From NCBI RefSeq assembly GCF_015910445.1, contig NZ_CP048882.1:4891001-4955000 (forward strand): 64,000 bases of DNA. The letters are read 5' to 3'. The translations under genes and the position numbers were made by a program. Position 1 is the first letter of the stretch. Each line of letters starts with the position of its first letter. This stretch comes from Streptomyces bathyalis (lineage in GTDB: Bacteria > Actinomycetota > Actinomycetes > Streptomycetales > Streptomycetaceae). Of this stretch, positions 9,701 to 17,429 are shown one piece after another. The notes beneath the pieces were generated by a model that worked only from the letters and a program-made list of their open reading frames with translations, did not search any database and was not told the origin of the DNA.

Positions 9701-10879
9701 ATGACCAGCACAGTCGTCACGAACATCCGCACCCTGGTGACCAACGACCCCGCACTCGGCGAGGGCGGGCCCCTCGGTCTCGTACATGACGCCGCCGTCG
9801 TCCTCGACGGCGACCGCGTCGCATGGGTCGGTCCCGCCGCGGAGGCGCCCGCCGCCGACTCCGCCCACGACGCCGAAGGCCGGGCAGCCGTCCCCGGTTT
9901 CGTCGACTCCCACTCGCATCTGCTCTTCGGGGGCGACCGCACGGCCGAGTTCAACGCCCGCATGTCGGGGCGCCCTTACACAGCCGGCGGCATCCGCACG
10001 ACCGTCGCGGCGACCCGCGAGGCGAGCGACGACGAACTCGGCCGCAACCTGACCCGGTTCCTCGACGAGGCCCGCCGCCAGGGCACGACCACCATGGAGA
10101 CCAAGTCCGGCTACGGCCTCACTCCCGAACAGGAGTCGCGCGCCCTGCGCGTGGCGGCGGAGCAGACCGACGAAGTCACATACATGGGCGCGCACATCGT
10201 CGCCCCCGAGTACGCCGACGACCCCGCCGCCTACGTGGACCTCGTGACCGGGCCCATGCTGGACGCCTGCGCGCCGTACGCCCGTTGGGTCGACGTCTTC
10301 TGCGAGAAGGGCGCCTTCGACGGGGACCAGGCCCGTGCCGTCCTCACGGCGGGCCGGGCGAAGGGCCTGATCCCCCGTATCCACGCCAACCAGCTCTCGC
10401 ACGGCCCCGGTGTCCAGCTCGCCGTCGAACTCGGCGCCGCCTCCGCCGACCACTGCACGCACCTGACCGACGCCGACGTCGACGCGCTCGCGCATGCCGA
10501 CGGCACGGTCGCCACGCTGCTCCCCGGCTGCGAGTTCTCCACCAGGGCCGTCTACCCGGACGCCCGCCGCCTGCTGGACGCGGGCGCCACCGTCGCACTC
10601 TCCACGGACTGCAATCCGGGTTCCTCGTTCACCTCGTCGATGCCGTTCTGCGTCGCCATCGCCGTACGGGAGATGGGGATGACGCCGGACGAGGCCGTCT
10701 GGTCCGCCACGGCCGGCGGCGCACGGGCGCTGCGCCGCGACGACATCGGCCGGCTGAGCCCCGGCGCCCGCGCCGATCTGGTCCTGATGGACGCCCCCTC
10801 GCACGTCCATCTCGCCTACCGCCCCGGCGTCCCCCTCACGAGCCGGGTCTGGCACCGCGGGCGGCCGGCCGGCGCCTGA
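9701..10879 (+). CDS. hutI: Imidazolonepropionase
   Basis: HutI (392 residues) hydrolyses 4-imidazolone-5-propionate to N-formimino-L-glutamate. Amidohydrolase hallmarks are VDSHSHLLFGGDR (HxH), ETKSGYGL, IHANQLSHG and the Asp-containing STDCNPGSS. ATG 9701 is chosen because GAGGAAG lies upstream and homology begins at once; the frame is open far upstream only by chance. It is the last gene of the hut cluster and is followed by a strong hairpin that also ends the converging sigma-factor gene. The 176-bp gap before it means that it may have its own ribosome loading or promoter. Confidence 0.95.
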   Translation: MTSTVVTNIRTLVTNDPALGEGGPLGLVHDAAVVLDGDRVAWVGPAAEAPAADSAHDAEGRAAVPGFVDSHSHLLFGGDRTAEFNARMSGRPYTAGGIRTTVAATREASDDELGRNLTRFLDEARRQGTTTMETKSGYGLTPEQESRALRVAAEQTDEVTYMGAHIVAPEYADDPAAYVDLVTGPMLDACAPYARWVDVFCEKGAFDGDQARAVLTAGRAKGLIPRIHANQLSHGPGVQLAVELGAASADHCTHLTDADVDALAHADGTVATLLPGCEFSTRAVYPDARRLLDAGATVALSTDCNPGSSFTSSMPFCVAIAVREMGMTPDEAVWSATAGGARALRRDDIGRLSPGARADLVLMDAPSHVHLAYRPGVPLTSRVWHRGRPAGA

Positions 10880-10910
10880 CCGTCGCCGGAGCCCCGTCCC
10901 CGTACGACGA

Positions 10911-10949
10911 AGCGGGCCGCCACCGGTGTCTCCACCGGGGCGGCCCGCT
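10911..10949. terminator. Bidirectional terminator hairpin between hutI and the sigma-factor gene
   Basis: AGCGGGCCGCC (10911-10921) pairs with GGCGGCCCGCT (10939-10949), and an inner CCGGTG/CACCGG continues the stem to a small TCTC loop. It lies between convergent genes and can serve both. Confidence 0.8.
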
Positions 10950-10983
10950 CGCGTGTTCCGTGTGACCGCGCGAGGCGCGGGGC

Positions 10984-11940
10984 TCAGTCCTCGACCATCA
11001 GGCCCTTGCGCAGCTTGTTCAGCGTGCGCGAGAGCAGACGGGAGACGTGCATCTGGGAGATGCCGAGCTCGTCGCCGATCTCGCTCTGGGTCATGTTGGC
11101 GACGAACCGCAGCGAGAGGATCGTCCGGTCACGCGCGGGGAGTTCGGCGATCAGCGGCTTGAGCGACTCGACGTACTCGATGCCCTCGAGTCCGTTGTCC
11201 TCGTAGCCGATGCGGTCGGCGAGGGCGCCCTCGGTGTCGTCCTCCTCCGGCTGCGCGTCCAGGGAGCTGGCGGTGTAGGCGTTGCTCGCCGCCATGCCCT
11301 CGACGACCTCCTCGACGGAGATGTCGAGCCGCTCGGCGAGCTCCTCCATCGTCGGTGCGCGGTCGAGGTTCTGCGCGAGCTCGTCACCGGCCTTGGCCAG
11401 GTCCAGGCGCAGCTCCTGCAGCCGGCGCGGCACGCGCACGGACCAGGAGGTGTCACGGAAGAAGCGCTTGATCTCGCCGACGATGGTCGGCATGGCGAAC
11501 GTCGGGAACTCGACTCCGCGCTCCATGTCGAACCGGTCGATCGCCTTGATCAGACCGATCGTGCCCACCTGGACGATGTCCTCCATCGGCTCGCTGCGTG
11601 AGCGGAAGCGGGAGGCGGCGAACTTGACCAGGGCCAGGTTGAGTTCGACGAGCGTGTTGCGCACGTACGAGAACTCGTGGGTGCCCTCGTCCAGCTTCTC
11701 GAGGCGCTTGAAGAGGGTCTTCGACATGGCTCGTGCGTCGACCGGGCCCACCTCGTCATACGGTGGGATCTCCGGGAGCTGAAGCTGGTCGAAGATCTCC
11801 TCGACAGCTTCCGGGCTCGTGGGTTCGGGCACCTGGACCGGGCTGAACTGCTCCGCGCCGAGCTGCTCCGCGCCGAGCTGTTCCGGGAGGACCGGTTCGG
11901 TAGCGGTGTCCGGTATCCCTTGATCGAGCCTCGGTGACAT
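10984..11940 (-). CDS. SigB/SigF-family RNA polymerase sigma factor
   Basis: This 318-residue sigma-70 protein belongs to the Streptomyces SigB/F/G/H/I-type stress and development group. Region 2 is seen around VKFAASRFRSRSEPMEDIVQVGTIGLIKAID (given in parts), with EFPTFAMPTIVGEIKRFFRD. Region 3 follows, and region 4 ends TQSEIGDELGISQMHVSRLL. ATG 11940 is chosen because GGAGGA sits 9 nt upstream on the minus strand; longer starts to 12015 exist but lack such a site. The N-terminal ~60 residues are acidic and Gln/Glu/Pro-rich and contain a small LGAEQ duplication. It is divergent from a STAS protein and near an RsbW-like kinase, so partner-switching control is likely. The exact paralogue (for example SigI) is not certain. 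Confidence 0.92.
   Translation of the reverse strand: MSPRLDQGIPDTATEPVLPEQLGAEQLGAEQFSPVQVPEPTSPEAVEEIFDQLQLPEIPPYDEVGPVDARAMSKTLFKRLEKLDEGTHEFSYVRNTLVELNLALVKFAASRFRSRSEPMEDIVQVGTIGLIKAIDRFDMERGVEFPTFAMPTIVGEIKRFFRDTSWSVRVPRRLQELRLDLAKAGDELAQNLDRAPTMEELAERLDISVEEVVEGMAASNAYTASSLDAQPEEDDTEGALADRIGYEDNGLEGIEYVESLKPLIAELPARDRTILSLRFVANMTQSEIGDELGISQMHVSRLLSRTLNKLRKGLMVED
11848..11892 (-). repeat. 15-bp tandem duplication inside the sigma-factor gene
   Basis: CTGCTCCGCGCCGAG occurs twice in tandem (11848-11862, 11863-11877) and is followed by a decayed third copy. On the coding strand it encodes LGAEQ-LGAEQ in the disordered N-terminal tail, so its length probably varies between strains without affecting the sigma domains. 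Confidence 0.8.
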
Positions 11941-12200
11941 GGCGATGTCCTCCATCATTCTCGGCATATGGCTGCCGAAGCCGTGACGTGCACTACGAAG
12001 GTGCGGCGCCTCCAATGCCGACGTGTTTCTGTATTCCTATACGCCTACCCGCTCGCGTACGTGTATGGCAAGTGCTGGATGTCCGAATTTGCCCCAATGT
12101 GTGGGTTGTTCGGCTACCGGTACTGCCGGTGAAGGCGTAGGGTTCGAGTCTGTTGACGGGGGCAGAAGAGACGGCGCTTTGGCGATCAAGAGGGGTGTGC

Positions 12201-12581
12201 ATGGACCGCGGGATGCCCGGCAGCACGAGCCGGGGTCGGCTGACGGTCGACGTTCGGCACCAGGCGGGCAGTGCCGTCGTGACCCCTGAGGGGGAGCTCG
12301 ATCACCACACCGCGGACCTGTTCAGCGAAGCGCTGGAGCAGGCCATCGCGGAGGGCGGCAGCCGCCTGGTCGTGGACTGCTCCGGACTGGAGTTCTGCGA
12401 CTCCACCGGACTGAACGTCCTGCTGGGGGCCCGGCTCAAGGCCGAGGCCGCCGGGGGAGGCGTCCACCTCGCGGGAATGCGGCCCGTCGTCGCCCGGGTC
12501 TTCGAGATCACGGGCGCGGGAGCGGTGTTCACTCTCCACGACGACCTCGACTCGGCATTGGCCAATGTGGCGGAGGCGTGA
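12201..12581 (+). CDS. STAS-domain anti-sigma factor antagonist
   Basis: The 126-residue protein is a single STAS domain like SpoIIAA/RsbV. The phosphorylatable serine lies in the diagnostic EFCDSTGLNVLLGAR segment. In this family the unphosphorylated form binds an RsbW-type kinase and frees a sigma factor. ATG 12201 has GAGGGG upstream; an in-frame start at 12153 is less likely. It is divergent from the SigB-family gene and followed by an RsbW-like ATPase, a classic partner-switch arrangement. The 260-bp divergent region 11941-12200 contains AT-richer DNA around 12020-12060 that probably holds the promoters, but I cannot assign them. Confidence 0.9.
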   Translation: MDRGMPGSTSRGRLTVDVRHQAGSAVVTPEGELDHHTADLFSEALEQAIAEGGSRLVVDCSGLEFCDSTGLNVLLGARLKAEAAGGGVHLAGMRPVVARVFEITGAGAVFTLHDDLDSALANVAEA

Positions 12582-12778
12582 TGCACGTTCCGGCATGTGT
12601 GTACAGCCCGCTACGCGGAAGTTACACGCGTCACATCACTCCGTCCGCATCAGTGGGTGTTCTCACGGTTCCGTAGGGCAGGAGATCCCCTGAGCCAGTC
12701 AGGCACGCGCGATGTCGCCCGCCTGCCCGTGGCCCGGCGACGAGAGGCACTATCGGTGATCGGTGAGGTGAACCACTG

Positions 12779-13600
12779 ATGAGCACCACCCGGCCGTTTC
12801 CGGCTGGCGACTGCGGTCCGGAGCCCGAGGGCACCGCGACAGCGGCTGCGTCCGGGGCCGGGAGCACCGGGGCCGGAGCCCTCAGCGGGCTCTCCGCGGG
12901 CTCGTCAGGGGCCTCGGGGGCGTCCGGACCGTCGAGGGTCTCGGGTGCGGCAGGCTCCGCCGGTGCCGCCGGAGGGCCGGAGCAGTCCGGCCCGCAGGGC
13001 AAGACGGCGGGAGCCGCTCAGGTGGAGCAGCCCTCCGACCACAGCGGCACGTCCGCTCCGTCCGAGGGTGCCTCCACGGGCCCTTCCGCCGCCCACGCCG
13101 CTTCCGCGGACGAGCCGGGTCAGGTCGTGGGCAGGGCGGAGCGGGAGAGCGGCGAGTCCGTACGGGGAGAGACGGGGAAGGGTCGTCCGATGCGCCAGGT
13201 GCGCAGGCTGCGCCTGGTCGGCGTCAGCGGTGCCGTGCCCCGTGCCCGCGATTTCGTCCGGCAGGCGCTGCAGGACTGGGGCTGGCTTCCCGCCTCGACC
13301 GGTGACCAGCGCGCCGCCGCCGAGGACGTTCTGCTCGTCGTCTCCGAGCTGGTGACGAACGCGTGCCTGCACGCGGACGGGCCCGAGGAGCTGCGGGTCG
13401 GCAGCGGCGCGGAGGTGCTGCGGCTGGAGATCGTCGACCAGGGCAGCGGATCGCCGGCGCCGCGCACACCGCACCGCGCCGGTCGTCCGGGCGGCCACGG
13501 CATGTTCATCGTCCAGCGGCTCTGCCTGGACTGGGGCGTGGTCCGCAATCCGGAGGGCATGGGCAAGACGGTCTGGGCGGAGCTGGCCCCGCCCAGCTGA
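12779..13600 (+). CDS. RsbW-like anti-sigma factor kinase (HATPase domain) with long disordered N-terminus
   Basis: The C-terminal ~130 residues of this 273-residue protein form a GHKL ATPase of the RsbW/SpoIIAB type. The N-box is in ELVTNACLHADG, the G1 region is VDQGSGSPAP and the G2 region is GGHGMFIVQRL. Such kinases phosphorylate STAS proteins and sequester SigB-like factors. Residues ~8-135 are almost entirely Gly/Ser/Ala/Pro and presumably disordered; typical family members are about 140 residues. The ATG has GGTGAGG upstream. It lies 197 bp after the STAS gene. Alternatively translation could begin nearer the kinase domain, for example at the Met of MRQVRRLRLVG. Confidence 0.85.
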   Translation: MSTTRPFPAGDCGPEPEGTATAAASGAGSTGAGALSGLSAGSSGASGASGPSRVSGAAGSAGAAGGPEQSGPQGKTAGAAQVEQPSDHSGTSAPSEGASTGPSAAHAASADEPGQVVGRAERESGESVRGETGKGRPMRQVRRLRLVGVSGAVPRARDFVRQALQDWGWLPASTGDQRAAAEDVLLVVSELVTNACLHADGPEELRVGSGAEVLRLEIVDQGSGSPAPRTPHRAGRPGGHGMFIVQRLCLDWGVVRNPEGMGKTVWAELAPPS

Positions 13601-13646
13601 CCGGGGCCCAGCTGACCGGAGGCCGGCTGACCGGAGGCCGGCAGAC
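13592..13646 (+). repeat. 15-16-bp tandem repeats across the kinase stop codon
   Basis: Three near-identical units (CCCAGCTGACCGGGG, CCCAGCTGACCGGAGG, CCGGCTGACCGGAGG) and a partial fourth run across the TGA stop of the kinase gene. In the +1 frame they would read as (A/G)QLTG-like repeats, but in the gene frame the first TGA ends the protein. Confidence 0.7.
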
Positions 13647-13720
13647 CCACGCCCAGATTGAAGCGCACACAGGCGGACCGCCCCGGCGGCCGCGTGCCGA
13701 CGGGGCATCGAACCGGCCGT

Positions 13721-14935
13721 TCAGCCGTCCAGCGCTGCGATCGTCGCGACCGAGGGCCCGCGCCGCTCGCGCAGTTCGCGGGAGACCGCTTCCGCCTCAC
13801 CCAGCACGCGCACCGCGTTCCGCCAGGTCAGCTTCGCCAGGTCCTCCTCGGACCAGTGCCTCCGCAGCAGTTCGGCGATGAGGTTCGGATAGCCGGAGAC
13901 GTCCTCCAGCTGTGCCGGTACGAACGCCGTGCCGTCGTAGTCGCCGCCGATGCCGAGATGGTCGATGCCGGCGACCTCACGCATGTGGTCCAGATGGTCC
14001 GCGACGGTGGACGCGTCCGCGACCGGACGCGGGTTCTCCTGCTCGTAGGCGCGGTGTACGCGCATGCCTTCCTCGCCGGTGTCCAGCGGATGCAGCCCGT
14101 GCGCCCGCATGTTCTCCTCGGCGGCCTTCGTCCAGGCGACGGCCTCCGGCAGCACGAACTTCGGCACGAACGTCGCCATCGCCACGCCGCCGTTGCGCGG
14201 CAGCGCTTCCAGCACGTCGTCGGGGATGTTGCGCGGGTGGTCGCACACGGCGCGCGAGGAGGAGTGCGAGAAGATCACCGGCGCCTCGCTGACGCGCAGC
14301 GCGTCCCGCATCGTGGAGGCGGCGACGTGGGAGAGGTCGACGAGCATCCCGGCCCGGTTCATCTCCCGAACGACCTCCTCGCCGAAGCGCGAGAGGCCGT
14401 CGTGGCGCGGTTCGTCCGTCGCGGAGTCCGCCCAGTCGGTGTTGTCGTTGTGCGTCAGCGTCATGTAGCGCACGCCCAGTTCGTGCAGAGCGCGCAGCGT
14501 GGCAAGGGAGTTGACGATGGAGTGCCCGCCCTCGGCGCCCATCAGCGAGGCGATACGGCCCTCGGAGCGTGCCGCCTCCACCTCCCGTGCGGTGAGCGCG
14601 AGTTGCAGCTCCGACGGGTGGCGTGCCACCAACTGCCGCACGACGTCGATCTGTTCGAGGCAGGCGCTCACCGCGGCGTCCCCGGCCAGCTCCGTGCTCA
14701 CGTACACCGACCAGAACTGGGCGCCGACGCCGCCCGCACGCAGCCGGGGGATGTCGGTGTGCAGATGCGCCGACTGGTCCCGGGAGATGTCGCGCCGGGA
14801 GATGTCGTAGGACACCTGCGTGCGCAGCGCCCACGGCAGGTCGTTGTGCCCGTCCACCACCGGGTGGGCGGCGAGCAGTTCGCGGGCACGCTCCAGCAGG
14901 GCCGGCTCCGCGGCCGTCCCCGCGCCACCGGTCAT
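13721..14935 (-). CDS. Membrane dipeptidase-type (M19, renal dipeptidase) zinc peptidase
   Basis: This 404-residue protein belongs to peptidase family M19, which hydrolyses dipeptides, including some with D-residues, at a binuclear zinc site. Characteristic segments are VVDGHNDLPWALR (HxD), LMGAEGGHSI (Glu), LTHNDNTDWADSA, VDLSHVAASTM (His), IFSHSSSRAV (His) and HLGIGGDYDG. No signal peptide is seen, so it is probably cytoplasmic despite the family name. Its ATG overlaps the purE stop (TGATG), so it is co-transcribed after purK-purE. A role in recycling peptides or amino acids is likely, without known connection to purines. Confidence 0.92.
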   Translation of the reverse strand: MTGGAGTAAEPALLERARELLAAHPVVDGHNDLPWALRTQVSYDISRRDISRDQSAHLHTDIPRLRAGGVGAQFWSVYVSTELAGDAAVSACLEQIDVVRQLVARHPSELQLALTAREVEAARSEGRIASLMGAEGGHSIVNSLATLRALHELGVRYMTLTHNDNTDWADSATDEPRHDGLSRFGEEVVREMNRAGMLVDLSHVAASTMRDALRVSEAPVIFSHSSSRAVCDHPRNIPDDVLEALPRNGGVAMATFVPKFVLPEAVAWTKAAEENMRAHGLHPLDTGEEGMRVHRAYEQENPRPVADASTVADHLDHMREVAGIDHLGIGGDYDGTAFVPAQLEDVSGYPNLIAELLRRHWSEEDLAKLTWRNAVRVLGEAEAVSRELRERRGPSVATIAALDG

Positions 14936-15471
14936 CAGCTGCCTCCGAAGCCGAAGCCGGTCCTGCTCGCGGCGACCTTGCCGCGCAGCCGGCGGCCCTT
15001 CTCCGTGGCCTCTTCGTTCAGCTCGTCCTGGAACCGCCCCATGCGCTCCTGGAGTTCGGGGTCGTGGGCCGCGAGGATGCGCACGGCCAGCAGGCCCGCG
15101 TTGCGCGCCCCGCCCACCGAGACCGTCGCGACGGGCACGCCCGCCGGCATCTGCACGATGGAGAGCAGGGAGTCCATGCCGTCGAGGTACTTCAGCGGCA
15201 CCGGCACCCCGATCACCGGCAGCGGCGTCACCGAGGCGAGCATGCCGGGCAGATGGGCGGCGCCGCCCGCGCCCGCGATGATCGCGCGCAGCCCGCGTGA
15301 GGCCGCCTCCTCGCCGTACGTCACCATCTCGCGGGGCATGCGGTGCGCGGAGACGACGTCGGCCTCGTAGGGCACCTCGAACTCGTCCAGCGCCTTGGCG
15401 GCCTCCTCCATGACGGGCCAGTCGGAGTCGGAGCCCATGACGAGGCCGACGAGCGGGGTTTCAGGCGTCAT
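14935..15471 (-). CDS. purE: N5-carboxyaminoimidazole ribonucleotide mutase
   Basis: PurE (178 residues) converts N5-CAIR to CAIR in purine biosynthesis. The signature GLVMGSDSDWPVM and the following SAHRMPREM and IAGAGGAAHLPGM motifs are intact. The start is the ATG at 15471 overlapping the purK stop by 4 bp (ATGA); longer in-frame extensions lie wholly within purK. The C-terminal ~25 residues, ending in FGFGGS, extend slightly beyond most bacterial PurE. The operon order is purK-purE-dipeptidase. Confidence 0.97.
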   Translation of the reverse strand: MTPETPLVGLVMGSDSDWPVMEEAAKALDEFEVPYEADVVSAHRMPREMVTYGEEAASRGLRAIIAGAGGAAHLPGMLASVTPLPVIGVPVPLKYLDGMDSLLSIVQMPAGVPVATVSVGGARNAGLLAVRILAAHDPELQERMGRFQDELNEEATEKGRRLRGKVAASRTGFGFGGS

Positions 15472-16664
15472 TCGGTGATCGTTCCTCGCAGGTATCCGGC
15501 GGCATGTGCGGCGCGTTCGCGCACGTCGTCCAAGTCGTCGCCGTAGGTGTTGACGTGGCCGACCTTGCGCCCCGGCTTCACGTCCTTGCCGTACATGTGG
15601 ATCTTCAACTGCGGGTCGCGGGCCATGCAATGGCGGTACGCCGAGTACATGTCCGGGTAGTCGCCGCCGAGTACGTTCGCCATGACCGTCCAGCGTGCGC
15701 GGGCGCGCGGGTCGCCGAGGGGCAGATCGAGCACGGCGCGCAGATGGTTGGCGAACTGCGAGGTGACCGCGCCGTCCTGGGTCCAGTGCCCCGAGTTGTG
15801 CGGCCGCATCGCCAGTTCGTTCACGAGTACACGCCCGTCGCGCGTCTCGAAGAGCTCGACGGCCATGTGCCCGACGACGCCCAGCTCCTGGGCGATCCTC
15901 AGCGCCAGTTGCTGCGCGGTGACCGCTTCGTCGCCGGGAAGGCCGGGCGCTGGAGCGATCACCGTGTCGCAGACGCCGCCGACCTGCACGGACTCCACGA
16001 CGGGATAGGCGACGGCCTGCCCGTGCGGCGAGCGCACCACGCAGGCCGCCAGCTCACGCGCGAAGTCGACCTTCTCCTCGGCCAGTACGGGCACTCCGGC
16101 CCTGAACGGGACGGCCGCCTCGCCGGTGGAGCGCACGACCCAGACGCCCTTGCCGTCGTAGCCGCCGCGCACCGTCTTCAGCACGACGGGAACGGGGAAT
16201 CCGGCGCCGTCGGACGTACCGGCTCCCTCGCTCCCGGCCTCGTCCTCGGCCAGGGCGACCTCGGCGGCGAACGCCGCGACGTCGGCGGGGTCCTGCACGA
16301 TGCGGTGCCGCGGGCAGGGCACGCCGAGGCTGTCCAGGCGTTCGCGCATGACGCCCTTGTCCTGGGCGTGCACCAGCGCGTCGGGGCCGGGGCGCACGGG
16401 GATCCCGTCCGCCTCCAGCGCGCGCAGATGGTCCGTCGGCACGTGCTCGTGGTCGAAGGTGATCACGTCGCAGCCGCGGGCGAAGTCACGCAGGGTGCCG
16501 AGGTCGCGGTGGTCGCCGACCACGACTTCGCCGGCCACCAGCGCGGCGGAGTCCTGCGGGGTGTCCGAGAGGAGCCTGAATCTGATGCCGAGCGGGATGC
16601 CCGCCTCGTGGGTCATGCGGGCTAGCTGGCCGCCACCGACCATGCCGACTACGGGGAACGTCAC
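15468..16664 (-). CDS. purK: N5-carboxyaminoimidazole ribonucleotide synthase
   Basis: PurK (398 residues) is the ATP-grasp enzyme that carboxylates AIR with bicarbonate. It begins VVGMVGGGQLARM, has VLKTVRGGYDGKGVWVV in the ATP-grasp loop, and ends with the catalytic NELAMRPHNSGHWT region. GTG 16664 is preferred over upstream starts: homology begins at once, and a TACGCT element ends 6 nt upstream, indicating a leaderless mRNA. About 25 residues around 147-162 (EAGSEGAGTSDGAG) look like a low-complexity insertion. Confidence 0.96.
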   Translation of the reverse strand: MTFPVVGMVGGGQLARMTHEAGIPLGIRFRLLSDTPQDSAALVAGEVVVGDHRDLGTLRDFARGCDVITFDHEHVPTDHLRALEADGIPVRPGPDALVHAQDKGVMRERLDSLGVPCPRHRIVQDPADVAAFAAEVALAEDEAGSEGAGTSDGAGFPVPVVLKTVRGGYDGKGVWVVRSTGEAAVPFRAGVPVLAEEKVDFARELAACVVRSPHGQAVAYPVVESVQVGGVCDTVIAPAPGLPGDEAVTAQQLALRIAQELGVVGHMAVELFETRDGRVLVNELAMRPHNSGHWTQDGAVTSQFANHLRAVLDLPLGDPRARARWTVMANVLGGDYPDMYSAYRHCMARDPQLKIHMYGKDVKPGRKVGHVNTYGDDLDDVRERAAHAAGYLRGTITE

Positions 16665-16670
16665 AGCTTC

Positions 16671-16676
16671 AGCGTA
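16671..16676 (-). promoter_or_regulatory. Putative -10 element of leaderless purK
   Basis: On the minus strand TACGCT ends 6 nt before the GTG start of purK, with no ribosome binding site between them. This matches the TANNNT-N6-start pattern seen at several genes in this window. Confidence 0.45.
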
Positions 16677-16892
16677 TCCGCACCGCCTCGCACGGCCGAA
16701 GCGGCGGTCGCCGCCCGCCACGGGCGCCCGCACGAGGCGCGGGACGCGGCCGGGATCCGGAGCGGGCCGACGCGCCGCCCCGCGGCCCGGGCGGCCGGGG
16801 TCGCGCTCGCCCGCGCTGCGAGAGCGGATGCCCGCTGGTTAGCATGTTGCGCGGGGGACGGACGACGTCGACCGAAACGGGGCAACGGCACA

Positions 16893-17429
16893 ATGGGTGA
16901 CTGGAGCGCGCTGCGCACGTTGAGACGATTGCGCACCAGGCTGGAACGTCTCGTCCGCGAGGCCGCGAAATTCGGCACGGTGGGTGCCGTCGGTTTCCTG
17001 GTCAACGTGGCCGTCTTCAACCTGTGCATCCACACCCTGCAGTTGGCGCCGATCCGTTCCGGTGTGATCTCCCAAGTCGTCGCGATCGGTACGAACTACC
17101 TGGGCAACCGCTACTGGACGTACCGGCACACCGACAAGCGCCGCATCCGGCGCGAGACCGTCCTGTTCTTCTTCTTCAGCGGCGTCGCGCTCGTCATCGA
17201 GAACGCCGTCCTCGCCGTGTCCCACTACGGACTGGGCTACACCTCGCCGCTCGCGGACAACATCGCGAAGAACGTCATCGGCCTCGGCATCGGTACCGTC
17301 TTCCGCTTCTGGACGTACCGCACCTGGGTATTCCGCTCGGGTTCAGGCCGCATCTTCGCCCGATCTGCTTCTGCTGACGCTCTCGCGGCTGAGAAAGAGC
17401 GCGAAAACCGGCGGATGATGCTGAAGTAG
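16893..17429 (+). CDS. GtrA-family membrane protein
   Basis: The 178-residue protein has the four-helix GtrA topology: helices around residues 28-50, 57-73, 91-115 and 127-147, with the family signature NYLGNRYWTYR after helix 2 and FRFWTYRTWVF after helix 4. GtrA proteins are thought to help move lipid-linked sugars across the membrane for cell-wall or surface glycan assembly. The ATG follows a GGGG-rich stretch. The last ~29 codons overlap the 3' end of the converging histidine kinase gene on the other strand. The overlapping tail (SASADALAAEKE) is hydrophilic and outside the family domain. Confidence 0.9.
   Translation: MGDWSALRTLRRLRTRLERLVREAAKFGTVGAVGFLVNVAVFNLCIHTLQLAPIRSGVISQVVAIGTNYLGNRYWTYRHTDKRRIRRETVLFFFFSGVALVIENAVLAVSHYGLGYTSPLADNIAKNVIGLGIGTVFRFWTYRTWVFRSGSGRIFARSASADALAAEKERENRRMMLK

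Noticed and set aside
8642..10855. A long minus-strand open frame (737 codons) across hutF and hutI
   Set aside because: It is a shadow of two well-recognised genes; high GC at third positions leaves the opposite frame open. No homology-like motif or ribosome site.
12128..12152. GGGTTCGAGTCTG resembling a tRNA T-arm
   Set aside because: No acceptor, D-arm or anticodon arm, and no CCA end, can be drawn around it.
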